42,673 nt of DNA from positions 1 to 42,673 of the forward strand of contig DATFQY010000050.1 in the NCBI GenBank assembly GCA_035263845.1, read 5' to 3'. Within the stretch, counting starts at the first letter, position 1. Each line of letters starts with the position of its first letter. The stretch is from JAWOLE01 sp035263845 (GTDB lineage: Bacteria > Acidobacteriota > Thermoanaerobaculia > UBA5066 > Gp7-AA6). The position numbers and the translations under genes are program-made. The notes beneath the pieces are model-generated. The model was not told the origin of the DNA and did not search any database. It was given only the letters and a program-made list of their open reading frames with translations. This document shows positions 24,574-31,486 of the stretch, piece after piece.

Positions 24574-24582
24574 TCTCCTTCC

Positions 24583-26019
24583 TTGACCCTCACCGACCTT
24601 CTCAAGTTCACCGCTCGCAAGGAAGCTTCGGACCTGCACCTGAAGCCCATGCGGCCGCCGCTGCTCCGTCTCAAGGGGCGGCTGATCCCCGTCAACACAG
24701 AGGTTCTCCAGCCGCCGGAGCTCGAGAAGATGCTGCTGGACATCCTGACGCCCGCCCAGAAGGCGCGGCTCGAGCAGAACCAGGCGGTGGACATCGGGTA
24801 CGGGCTGTCCGGCGTCGCCCGGTTCCGGGCGAACATCTACGTCCAGCGCGGATCCCTGTCCGCGGCCTTCCGGCGCATCCCGTTCCGGATCCGGCGCTCC
24901 GACGAGCTGGGCCTGCCGGAGATCGTCGAGACGTTCTCCCGGATCCCGGCGGGCCTCGTCCTCGTCACCGGCCCGACCGGCTCGGGCAAGTCCACCACGC
25001 TCGCGGCGATCCTCCACTCGGTCATCGAGACGCGCCCGGTCCACATCGTGACGATCGAGGACCCCATCGAGTACCTCTTCCCCTCCGGCAAGGCCGCCGT
25101 CTCGCAGCGCGAGGTCGGCACGGACACGCCGAGCTTCCCCGAGGCCCTGAAGAACGTCATGCGACAGGACCCGGACGTCATCATGATCGGCGAGATGCGC
25201 GAGTGGGAGACGATCCAGACCGCGATCACGGCCGCCGAGACGGGTCACCTGGTCTTCTCGACGCTCCATACCAACAGCGCCGGCCAGTCCATCGACCGCG
25301 TGGTGGACTCCTGTCCGGTCGGGCAGCAGCGGCAGCTCCGGCAGCAGTTCGCGCTGGTCCTGCGGGCGATCGTCTCGATGAAGCTGATCGAGAAATCCGA
25401 CGGGTCCGGGCTGACGCCGGTCTGCGAGATCCTAATCAACTCGCCCAAGATCGCCCGGCACATCGAGAACGGGGAGACCCGGGAGATCCTGCCGGAGATC
25501 GAGTCGTCGGTGACGTACTACCGGATGCAGTCGATGAACCAGTCGCTCATCGCGCTGCTGGTCAATGGAAAGATCAATTACAAGCGGGCCATGGAGCTTT
25601 CGACCGACCCCGAAGACCTTTCCCTGAAGCTCCGAAAGCTCTTCCCCCAGATTGAAGACGCCCAGCGAGGAGGCCAGATGTCTGCGGACAACGATTTCTC
25701 GGCGATCGTGCAGTTGATGGACGTCAAGCACCTCTACGAGGAGCAGGAAGAGAAGTGGCGTCTCCGGATGCAGGAGAAGGACGCGGAGATCGCCAAGGTC
25801 GAGCATCAGTTAAACGACGCGCACATGCGGGAGGGGGAGGGCAGCGACGCCCGCAACGACCTCCAGGAAGAGATCAATCGCCTGAAGACCGAGAACGAGC
25901 GGATCCAGCGCGAGGGCCAGGCCAAGATCGCGCAGTTGAACGAGCGCATCCGCGAGCTGAACCAGAGGATGCTGACCGCCGAACCCCCCCGAGTCGCCCA
26001 GGGGTTCTTCAAGAAATGA
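24583..26019 (+). CDS. pilT: PilT-like type IV pilus retraction ATPase with coiled-coil tail
   Basis: 478 residues; PilT is usually about 345-370. N-terminal PAS-like domain (1-100), then the RecA-like motor: Walker A GPTGSGKST (130-138), Asp box IVTIEDPIEY (155-164), Walker B DVIMIGEMRE (198-207) with Glu204, and His box TGHLVFSTLHT (220-230). It hydrolyses ATP at the base of a type IV pilus to depolymerise pilin. Residues about 383-465 are heptad-rich and charged (EEQEEKWRLRMQEKDAEI; INRLKTENERIQREGQAKI), a coiled coil not found in standard PilT. TTG start places MTLTDLLKFTARKEASDLHL correctly at the family N-terminus. PilU-like paralogue is the alternative. No other pilus genes are near. 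Confidence 0.92.
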   Translation: MTLTDLLKFTARKEASDLHLKPMRPPLLRLKGRLIPVNTEVLQPPELEKMLLDILTPAQKARLEQNQAVDIGYGLSGVARFRANIYVQRGSLSAAFRRIPFRIRRSDELGLPEIVETFSRIPAGLVLVTGPTGSGKSTTLAAILHSVIETRPVHIVTIEDPIEYLFPSGKAAVSQREVGTDTPSFPEALKNVMRQDPDVIMIGEMREWETIQTAITAAETGHLVFSTLHTNSAGQSIDRVVDSCPVGQQRQLRQQFALVLRAIVSMKLIEKSDGSGLTPVCEILINSPKIARHIENGETREILPEIESSVTYYRMQSMNQSLIALLVNGKINYKRAMELSTDPEDLSLKLRKLFPQIEDAQRGGQMSADNDFSAIVQLMDVKHLYEEQEEKWRLRMQEKDAEIAKVEHQLNDAHMREGEGSDARNDLQEEINRLKTENERIQREGQAKIAQLNERIRELNQRMLTAEPPRVAQGFFKK

Positions 26020-26046
26020 CAGCGCGAGCGAAGCCCGCGCTGTCAT
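26016..26046. terminator. Bidirectional hairpin between convergent genes
   Basis: Perfect 11-bp stem ATGACAGCGCG (26016-26026) and CGCGCTGTCAT (26036-26046), nine-base loop. It covers the stop codons of both the pilT-like and VanZ-like genes. No T-tract on either side, so termination is probable but not certain. Confidence 0.5.
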
Positions 26047-26070
26047 CCTGAGCGAAGCGACAGAGAAGCA
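26027..26070 (-). repeat. GTCATCCTGAGCGAAGCG-type dispersed element
   Basis: TGTCATCCTGAGCGAAGCGA followed by CAGAGAAGCACTC. I recognise this wording as a common intergenic repeat in many environmental bacterial genomes, often translated as ASLRMT in the opposite frame. Only one copy is in the window, so the repeat status rests on recall. It supplies the last residues (SLSLRSG) of the VanZ-like gene. Confidence 0.5.
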
Positions 26071-26444
26071 CTCATCGCCCCCACCGTCGCCCCGATCAGG
26101 TCGGCCATCACGTCGGCGCCTTCCATCGAGCGGCCGGGGATCCAGTACTGGTGGACCTCGTCGGCGACGGCCCAGACCGCCATCAGGCCGACGATGGCGA
26201 TGACCCGCCACAACGAGAACCCCGACTCCCCTCCCCAGGTGACCGCCCGGTACAGGAGAAACGCCTGCACGCCGTACAGGACGAAGTGAACGAACTTATC
26301 GAAGTGAGGAATCGCCGAGAGGATCGGGACCGAAGGAGGCCGGGGCCAGGAGGTCAGGGTGAGGAGAAACAGGGCCCAAAAAAGCGCCGCGCTTTTGGCG
26401 CGGCGCTTGGATCGATCGGCGTTTGTCACCGCCCGGGATGACAC
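26043..26444 (-). CDS. VanZ-like family membrane protein
   Basis: 133 residues from GTG 26444 (GTG 26429 is an equal alternative). A basic N-terminus (SKRRAKS) precedes a membrane segment (20-32), a second (51-68, FVHFVLYGVQAFLLYRAV), a third (80-97) and a fourth (110-126). The family signatures FDKFVHF and ADEVHQYWIPGRSMEGADVMADLIGA (in part, 94-119) are clear. VanZ-like proteins are small inner-membrane proteins linked in some species to glycopeptide tolerance; the role here is unknown. Codons 13-22 form the terminator of the ribosomal operon, so expression may need read-through or a promoter not identified. The C-terminal residues come from a dispersed repeat. Confidence 0.82.
   Translation of the reverse strand: MSSRAVTNADRSKRRAKSAALFWALFLLTLTSWPRPPSVPILSAIPHFDKFVHFVLYGVQAFLLYRAVTWGGESGFSLWRVIAIVGLMAVWAVADEVHQYWIPGRSMEGADVMADLIGATVGAMSASLSLRSG
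26378..26408 (-). terminator. Intrinsic terminator of the ribosomal superoperon, inside the VanZ-like gene
   Basis: Stem AAGCGCCGCG (26382-26391) and CGCGGCGCTT (26399-26408), seven-base loop. On the minus strand the stem is followed by TTTTTTGGG. It lies 57 bases past the rplQ stop and within the first 22 codons of the VanZ-like gene. Confidence 0.88.
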
Positions 26445-26464
26445 GTTAGCAAGAACTCCGCCCG

Positions 26465-27073
26465 TTATTCGCCTCGCTTGGTGTGGCCCGTCCGGCTGGG
26501 GCCCTTGGTCGGGGCCTTCTTGGCCGCCTTGCCGGTCTCGGCCTTTCCCCCGCGGGGCGGCTTGCGGGGCTTGGCTTGCTTCTTCGGCTCGGCCGTCTCC
26601 GCCTCGTCCTCGGTCTCCGGCTTCTGCTTGCGGACCGTCTCGACCCTCCCGCCCGTGGCGCGGCGCGCCCGGTCGGCCAGGGACTCCTTGCGGGGCGCCT
26701 TCTCCTTGGCCTCGAAGCGGTAGTCCACGAACTCCAGGATCGCGGCCTCCGCGGCGTCGCCCCTTCGGGCGCCGAGCCGGAGGATCCGGGTGTACCCGCC
26801 CGGCCGGTCCACGAAGCGCGGGGCGAGCTTCTCGAAGACCTTCTTGACCGTCGTCCGGTCCGGGATCCACTGCGCCACCTTGCGCCGGGCGGCGACCCCG
26901 TCGCTCTTGGCGGCGGTGATCAGGCGCTCGGCCAGGGGTCGCAGCTCCTTGGCCTTGGTGAGCGTCGTCTGGATGCGCTCGTGGGTCATCAGCGAGGCGA
27001 GCTGGTTGGAGAACATCGCCAGCCGATGGCTTGTCGTTCGCCGGAGCTTCCGTCCGGCACGGTTGTGCATCAT
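26465..27073 (-). CDS. rplQ: 50S ribosomal protein L17 with basic tail
   Basis: 202 residues. The first 122 are ordinary L17 (NRAGRKLRRTTSHRLAMFSN; GGYTRILRLGARRGDAAE); bacterial L17 is usually 115-130. The remaining 80 are a Lys/Ala/Pro/Glu-rich low-complexity tail ending GHTKRGE. L17 sits near the tunnel exit of the 50S subunit, so the tail probably lies on the ribosome surface. Last gene of the superoperon; starts six bases after rpoA. ATG 27073 is followed by a second ATG; either is possible. Confidence 0.96.
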   Translation of the reverse strand: MMHNRAGRKLRRTTSHRLAMFSNQLASLMTHERIQTTLTKAKELRPLAERLITAAKSDGVAARRKVAQWIPDRTTVKKVFEKLAPRFVDRPGGYTRILRLGARRGDAAEAAILEFVDYRFEAKEKAPRKESLADRARRATGGRVETVRKQKPETEDEAETAEPKKQAKPRKPPRGGKAETGKAAKKAPTKGPSRTGHTKRGE

Positions 27074-27079
27074 GGCGGT

Positions 27080-28060
27080 CTACTCGCTTCTGGCTTCGGC
27101 GGCCTCGAGCTGCATGCCGAGCGACAGCCCCATCGGCCGGAGGATGTCGCGGATCTCGTTCAAGGACTTGCGGCCGAAGTTCTTGGTTTCGAGCATTTCC
27201 TTCTCGCTTCGCTGCACGAGGTCGCGGATCGTCCGGATGCCGGCGTTCTTCAAGCAGTTGGCGCTGCGCACGGAGAGCTCGAGCTCGTCCACGGAGCGGT
27301 TGAGGTACTCCGCCAGGTTCTCCGGCAGCTCCCCTTCCACGGAGCCCTCGAGCGCCGTCTCGTGCTCGGCGTTGACGAAGATCGTGAGGTGGTCGCGCAG
27401 GAGCGTGGCGGCGAGGCCGACCGCGTCCACCGGCGAGACCGTCCCGTTGGTCCAGACTTCCAGGACCAGCCGGTCATAGTCGGTCGCCTGCCCGATGCGG
27501 GCCGCCTCGACGTGGTAGTTGACGCGGCGCACGGGAGAGTGGACCGAGTCGATCGGGATGTAGCCGATCCCCATGTCCTCGTCGAAGTTCTTGTCGGCGG
27601 AGACGTAGCCGCGGCCGATGGAGACGCGCATCTCGGCCTGGAGCCGGCCGTTCTCCGACAGCGTGGCGATCGGGGCGTCCGGCTCGAGGATCTCGATGGT
27701 CGAGTCCCCCTGCAGGTCCGCCGCCGTGACCTTGCCCTTGCGCTCGACGTCGAGCGTGAGGATCTTCTCCTCGGTGGTGTGCATCTTGATCGGGATCTGC
27801 TTCAGATTCAGGATGATGTCGGTCACGTCCTCGACGACGCCCGGGAGCGAGGAGAACTCGTGGAGCACCCCCTCGATCTTGACCGCCGTGATCGCGGCCC
27901 CCTCGATCGAGGAGAGCAGCACCCGCCGAAGCGCGTTGCCCACCGTCGTCCCGAAGCCGCGCTCGAACGGCTGAGCGTAGAACTTCCCGTACGTCGCCGA
28001 CAGGGTCTCGTTGTCGACGTCGAGCCGCTTCGGTTTCTGGAAACCTTTCCACAATGTCAT
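27080..28060 (-). CDS. rpoA: RNA polymerase alpha subunit
   Basis: 326 residues, normal length. N-terminal dimerisation domain with FERGFGTTVGNALRRVLLSS (33-52) and a C-terminal domain with ELELSVRSANCLKNAGI and the helix-hairpin-helix LVQRSEKEMLETKNFGRKSL. The NTD nucleates polymerase assembly and the CTD binds UP elements and activators. ATG preceded by GGAGGAAG. Between rpsD and rplQ as in most bacteria. Confidence 0.98.
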   Translation of the reverse strand: MTLWKGFQKPKRLDVDNETLSATYGKFYAQPFERGFGTTVGNALRRVLLSSIEGAAITAVKIEGVLHEFSSLPGVVEDVTDIILNLKQIPIKMHTTEEKILTLDVERKGKVTAADLQGDSTIEILEPDAPIATLSENGRLQAEMRVSIGRGYVSADKNFDEDMGIGYIPIDSVHSPVRRVNYHVEAARIGQATDYDRLVLEVWTNGTVSPVDAVGLAATLLRDHLTIFVNAEHETALEGSVEGELPENLAEYLNRSVDELELSVRSANCLKNAGIRTIRDLVQRSEKEMLETKNFGRKSLNEIRDILRPMGLSLGMQLEAAEARSE

Positions 28061-28094
28061 GGCTTTTCTTCCTCCGTCCTGTGGGGACGATTTG

Positions 28095-28721
28095 TTACTT
28101 CGAATAGAGCTCGACGATCAGCTGCTCCTGGATCGGCAGCTTGATGTCCTGGCGCTGCGGCAACTCGACGACCGTCCCGGAAAAGGTTTCGGGCGAGAGG
28201 TCCAGCCACCCCGGGACGCCGCGCGCCCGCGCGGTCTCCACCGATGCCTTGATCTGCTCGTTGACCCGGCTCTTCTCCTTGATGGAGACGACCTGGCCCT
28301 TCGCGACACGGTAGGACGGGATCGAGACCTTCTTCCCGTTGACCGTGACGTGGCCGTGCCGCACGAGCTGCCGGGCCTGCGCTCGCGAGGCCGCGAACCC
28401 CAGCGAGTACACGACGTTGTCGAGACGGCGCTCGAGCTCCTCGAGGAGGTTGGCGCCCGTGATTCCCTTGCGCCGCTCGGCCTTGGCGAAGGTCAGCCGG
28501 AACTGGCTCTCCAATAGCCCGTAGATCCGCTTGACCTTCTGCTTCTCGCGAAGCTGGATGCCGTAGCCGAGAAGCTTGCTACGCCTCCGGCCGTGCTGGC
28601 CGGGCGGGTAGTTTCGCCGCTCGACGGCGCACTTGTCCTTGAAGCAGCGGTCCCCTTTCAGGAACAGCTTCATTCCTTCGCGCCGGCACAGCCGGCAAAC
28701 CGACTCGGTATAGCGAGCCAC
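28095..28721 (-). CDS. rpsD: 30S ribosomal protein S4, zinc-type
   Basis: 208 residues. Four N-terminal cysteines (VCRLC at 8-12, then CFKDKC) mark the zinc-binding C+ form. The S4 RNA-binding domain follows (RRLDNVVYSLGFAASRAQAR, then QLVRHGHVTVNGKKV). S4 binds 16S rRNA early in assembly and in some bacteria represses the alpha operon. GTG start with GGAGG nine bases upstream. A 112-bp spacer with an AT-rich palindrome separates it from rpsK. Confidence 0.98.
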   Translation of the reverse strand: MARYTESVCRLCRREGMKLFLKGDRCFKDKCAVERRNYPPGQHGRRRSKLLGYGIQLREKQKVKRIYGLLESQFRLTFAKAERRKGITGANLLEELERRLDNVVYSLGFAASRAQARQLVRHGHVTVNGKKVSIPSYRVAKGQVVSIKEKSRVNEQIKASVETARARGVPGWLDLSPETFSGTVVELPQRQDIKLPIQEQLIVELYSK

Positions 28722-28799
28722 AGAGAATTTCCTCCAGGTCCCTCGTCTTGTTTACGTCCTTCTTCCCGGCCAGGACCCGTGAGCCGGTTTACAGACGGT

Positions 28800-28826
28800 T
28801 TCGAATTTCGGATTCCGAAATTCGAA
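28800..28826. repeat. Perfect 13-bp inverted repeat of TTCGAAT-type words
   Basis: TTCGAATTTCGGA (28800-28812), one base, TCCGAAATTCGAA (28814-28826) in the rpsK-rpsD spacer. Built from variants of TTCGAA/ATTTCGG. Much more AT-rich than its surroundings. No T-tract, so not an obvious terminator. Confidence 0.85.
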
Positions 28827-28833
28827 TTTGTTC

Positions 28834-29271
28834 CTAGACCCTTCTCCGCTTCCGCGGCCGGCATCCGTTATGCGGGATCGGCGTCGTGTCCTTGATGGAC
28901 TTGATGTCGAGCCCGTTGGCCTGGAGCGCGCGGATCGCCGACTCGCGTCCCGCGCCCGGGCCCGTCACCCGGACGTCCACGGACCGGACGCCGTGCTCCT
29001 TGGCCCCCTCGGCGCAATTGGCCGCGGCAAGCTGCGCCGCGAACGGGGTCCCCTTGCGGGAGCCCTTGAAGCCGATGCGCCCGGCCGAGGACCACGACAG
29101 CACGCCGCCCTCCTGGTCCGCCACCGTGATGATGGTGTTGTTGAAGGACGCCTGCACGGTCGCGATCGCGTGCGGGATGTTCTTCTTTTCCTTCTTGGCG
29201 ACGCGCGGCCGCTTGCCTTTTCCCTTCGCCGGCTTTTCCGGCGTGGCAGTCGTTGGTGTCGGTTCAGCCAT
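28834..29271 (-). CDS. rpsK: 30S ribosomal protein S11
   Basis: 145 residues, of which about 25 are a Pro/Lys/Thr-rich N-terminal extension (EPTPTTATPEKPAKGKGK) before the usual core (HAIATVQASFNNTIITVADQ; PHNGCRPRKRRRV at the end). S11 is on the 30S platform near the mRNA exit and helps bind the Shine-Dalgarno helix. Core identity is unambiguous. Between rpsM and rpsD. Confidence 0.98.
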   Translation of the reverse strand: MAEPTPTTATPEKPAKGKGKRPRVAKKEKKNIPHAIATVQASFNNTIITVADQEGGVLSWSSAGRIGFKGSRKGTPFAAQLAAANCAEGAKEHGVRSVDVRVTGPGAGRESAIRALQANGLDIKSIKDTTPIPHNGCRPRKRRRV

Positions 29272-29291
29272 TTTTCCCTCGTACCTCGCTG

Positions 29292-29322
29292 GCTATCAGC
29301 TGCTAGCTGACAGCTGTCAGCT
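29292..29322 (-). repeat. AGCTGAC-type iterated word with 18-bp palindrome
   Basis: On the minus strand TAGCTGACAGCTGTCAGC then TAGCAGCTGATAGC. AGCTGACAGCTGTCAGCT (29305-29322) is a perfect palindrome and overlaps the rpsM stop TAG (29321-29323). Confidence 0.85.
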
Positions 29323-29704
29323 ACTTCTTCGTCGCCTTCTTCTTGCCGGCGATCGTCTGCTTGCGCGGGCCCTTGCGGGTGCGCGCGTTGGTGTGGGTGC
29401 GCTGGCCGCGGACCGGGAGGTTGCGGCGATGGCGCATTCCCCGGTAGCAGCCGATGTCCATCAGCCGCTTGATGTCCATCGCGATGTCCTTGCGCAGGTC
29501 GCCCTCGACCTTGACCTCGTCGGTGATCACCTTGCGGATCCGGACGACTTCCTCCTCGGAGAGGTCCTTGACGCGCGTGTTGGGACGCACGTCGGCCTTC
29601 TCGAGGATGAAGTTCGACTTGGGCCTCCCGATCCCGTAGATGTAGGTCAGCCCGATCTCGACTCTCTTGTTGAGCGGAAGATCCACGCCAGCGATTCGCG
29701 CCAT
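29321..29704 (-). CDS. rpsM: 30S ribosomal protein S13
   Basis: 127 residues. ARIAGVDLPLNKRVEIGLTY at the start, the helix-two-turn-helix GIGRPKSN, and the basic tail GQRTHTNARTRKGPRK that reaches the P-site tRNA. S13 forms the intersubunit bridges of the 30S head. Typical first gene of the alpha operon, just after rpmJ. Confidence 0.98.
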   Translation of the reverse strand: MARIAGVDLPLNKRVEIGLTYIYGIGRPKSNFILEKADVRPNTRVKDLSEEEVVRIRKVITDEVKVEGDLRKDIAMDIKRLMDIGCYRGMRHRRNLPVRGQRTHTNARTRKGPRKQTIAGKKKATKK

Positions 29705-29716
29705 GGGAGTTCTCTC

Positions 29717-29830
29717 CTAGCCCTGTCTCTGTTTGTGCTTGGGGATCGGGCAGATGACCCGCACGACTCCCCGGCGATGCACGATCTTGCACTTCACGCA
29801 GATTTTCTTGACCGACGCTCTGACTTTCAT
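29717..29830 (-). CDS. rpmJ: 50S ribosomal protein L36
   Basis: 37 residues: starts MKVRASVKKICVKCKIVHRR and ends PIPKHKQRQG. The zinc ligands Cys11, Cys14, Cys27 and His32 are all present, so this is the zinc form. GGAG eight bases before ATG. Located between infA and rpsM as expected. Confidence 0.97.
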   Translation of the reverse strand: MKVRASVKKICVKCKIVHRRGVVRVICPIPKHKQRQG

Positions 29831-29861
29831 GACTGACTCCGCTTCCCTAAGTTCAGCTTCC

Positions 29862-30080
29862 TCACTTGTACCGATAAATGATCCGTCCCCGCGTCAGGTC
29901 GTACGGCGACAGCTCCACGAGGACCTTGTCGCCGGGGAGGATGCGGATGAAGTTCTTCCGCATCTTTCCCGAGATGTGCGCGAGCACCTGATGCTTGTTC
30001 TCCAGCTCCACTCGAAACATTGCGTTCGGCAACGGCTCGACGACCGTCGCCATGACCTCGATCGCTTCCTCTTTCGACAC
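29862..30080 (-). CDS. infA: Translation initiation factor IF-1
   Basis: 72 residues from GTG 30080, the canonical length: SKEEAIEVMATVVEPLPNAM and ending LTRGRIIYRYK. IF-1 is an OB-fold protein that blocks the A site during initiation. The frame is open upstream into the map repeat, but homology begins at SKEEAIEV and GGAG lies nine bases before GTG. Starts four bases after the map stop. Confidence 0.97.
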   Translation of the reverse strand: MSKEEAIEVMATVVEPLPNAMFRVELENKHQVLAHISGKMRKNFIRILPGDKVLVELSPYDLTRGRIIYRYK

Positions 30081-30084
30081 GCGT

Positions 30085-30885
30085 CTAGGCTCCAACGCCC
30101 GCGACGCGGGCGGGCGCAAGGGCCGCCCCGACGTTGAGCCGCCCCGTCCCCAGGATGACCGCGCCCTGCGGCTCGAGCGCCACCGTGAACTCGAAGTGCG
30201 CCGAGGCGCTGCCGTCTCGCGTCCGGACGGTCCAGCCGTCGCGGTCCACGGAGACTTCCGGGCGCCCCAGGTTGAACATCGGCTCGATGGCGATGACCAT
30301 CCCGCTCTTCAAGACGCCGCCCCGGCCTCCCGGGCCGTAGTTCGGGATCTGCGGCTCCTCGTGGAGGGCCGTCCCGACGCCGTGCCCGACGAAGTCCCGG
30401 ACGACCCCGTACCCGTTGGCGATCGCGACCGACTCGACCGCCGCGCCGATGTCCGTCACGCGGTTGCCGGGGCGGGCCGCCGCGATGCCGGCCTCGAGGG
30501 CCTGCCGCGTCGTCTCCAGCAGCCGCGCGCGGTCCGCCGAGATCTTGCCGACCGGGATGGTCCGCGCCGCGTCGCCGTAGTAGCCGTCCACGACCGCGCC
30601 GCAGTCCACGCCGATGATGTCGCCTTCTTTCAAAGAGCGCTTCCCCGGGATCCCGTGCACGACCTCGTCGTTGATGGAGGTGCACAGGGTCTTGGGAAAC
30701 CCGCGGTAGCCGACGAACGCCGGCCGGGCCCCCTGCGCCCGGATATACGCTTCGGCGATCCGATCGAGTTCGTCGGTCGTGACGCCCGGGGCGACCGCCT
30801 TCTCGACCACGTCGAGCGTCTCGAGGACGACCCGGGAGGCCTCCTCGAGCTTGACGAGCTCGTCGTGACTGCGAATCGTGATCAT
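30085..30885 (-). CDS. map: Methionine aminopeptidase, type I
   Basis: 266 residues. Metal ligands Asp94 (GVDCGAVV), Asp105 (YYGDAARTIPVG), His168 (VGHGVG), Glu201 (AIEPMF) and Glu232 (HFEFTVAL), with His77 near the substrate. It removes the initiator Met from nascent proteins. The family usually ends shortly after the residue corresponding to ILGTGRL; the last 16-18 residues (NVGAALAPARVAGVGA) are encoded by a dispersed palindrome, so the C-terminus has been extended by a repeat. ATG overlaps the adk stop (ATGA). Confidence 0.97.
   Translation of the reverse strand: MITIRSHDELVKLEEASRVVLETLDVVEKAVAPGVTTDELDRIAEAYIRAQGARPAFVGYRGFPKTLCTSINDEVVHGIPGKRSLKEGDIIGVDCGAVVDGYYGDAARTIPVGKISADRARLLETTRQALEAGIAAARPGNRVTDIGAAVESVAIANGYGVVRDFVGHGVGTALHEEPQIPNYGPGGRGGVLKSGMVIAIEPMFNLGRPEVSVDRDGWTVRTRDGSASAHFEFTVALEPQGAVILGTGRLNVGAALAPARVAGVGA
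30108..30132 (-). repeat. Dispersed GTAGGGG palindrome, copy 3 (degenerate)
   Basis: Plus strand GGGCGGGCGCAAGGG then CCGCCCCGACG. It keeps the central CAAG and the flanking GC arms but the stem is imperfect and the TAG is changed to TCG. It lies in the 3' end of map and codes for the last residues. Confidence 0.6.
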
Positions 30886-31478
30886 GCCACCCCTTGCGTC
30901 AGCCCCTGCGCCCGCCCCGGAGGGACCGCCTTGACGATCCGGTCGGCCACCTCCGGCACCTCTCCAGTCCCGTCCACGTCGGTCAGCAGCCCACTGCGCC
31001 GGTAGAACTCGACGAGCGGCTCGGTCTTCTGCCGGTAGACCCGGAGCCTTTCCAGGACCGTCTCGTGGCGGTCGTCGGCCCGGCTCTCCGAGCCCGAGCG
31101 CCCCTCCAGCCTGCCGATCAGGACCGATTCGGGGACGGAAAGGTTGATAACCGCCGAAAGGCGAATTCCATTTCCGCCGAGCAGGCCGTCCAGCGCGACC
31201 GCCTGGTCCACCGTCCGGGGGAACCCGTCGAGGAGGAACCCCGGCCGGGCGTCCGGTTCGGCCAGGCGCTCGCGCATCAGCCCGACCATGACGTCGTCGG
31301 GGACCAGCTCCCCGGCGTCCATGATCGCCCGGGCGCGCTGGCCCAGGGGGCTGCCGTCGCGGACGGCGGCCCGCAGGATCTCGCCGGTCGAGATCGCGGG
31401 GAGGCGCAGGCGCTCGGCCAGGAGCTTCGCCTGAGTCCCCTTGCCGCTTCCGGGAGGGCCCAGAAAGACGATGCGCAT
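30882..31478 (-). CDS. adk: Adenylate kinase, short-LID form
   Basis: 198 residues. P-loop GPPGSGKGTQ (7-16), AMP-binding GFLLDGFPRT, and the ARG-rich C-terminal half. The LID is short: after GRLEGRSGSESRADDRHET there is no 27-residue zinc-lid insertion as in many bacteria. It interconverts ATP plus AMP with two ADP. Between secY and map as in many bacteria. Confidence 0.97.
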   Translation of the reverse strand: MRIVFLGPPGSGKGTQAKLLAERLRLPAISTGEILRAAVRDGSPLGQRARAIMDAGELVPDDVMVGLMRERLAEPDARPGFLLDGFPRTVDQAVALDGLLGGNGIRLSAVINLSVPESVLIGRLEGRSGSESRADDRHETVLERLRVYRQKTEPLVEFYRRSGLLTDVDGTGEVPEVADRIVKAVPPGRAQGLTQGVA

Positions 31479-31486
31479 CGAGTTTC

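Larger units (their letters stand above)
24255..24582. other. 328-bp structured gap with repeats, no gene
   Basis: No supported gene. It contains, in order: ACCCCCAC duplicated (24273 and 24285 region), dispersed palindrome copy 2, a long-arm hairpin GCGGCCGCAGG (24368-24378) / CCTGCGGCCGC (24405-24415), a second inverted repeat GCGTTTTCCGAGAG (24425-24438) / CTCTCGGGAAACGC (24498-24511, one mismatch), then a degenerate copy of the upstream gene's 3' end, and the pilT -10 element. Confidence 0.7.
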
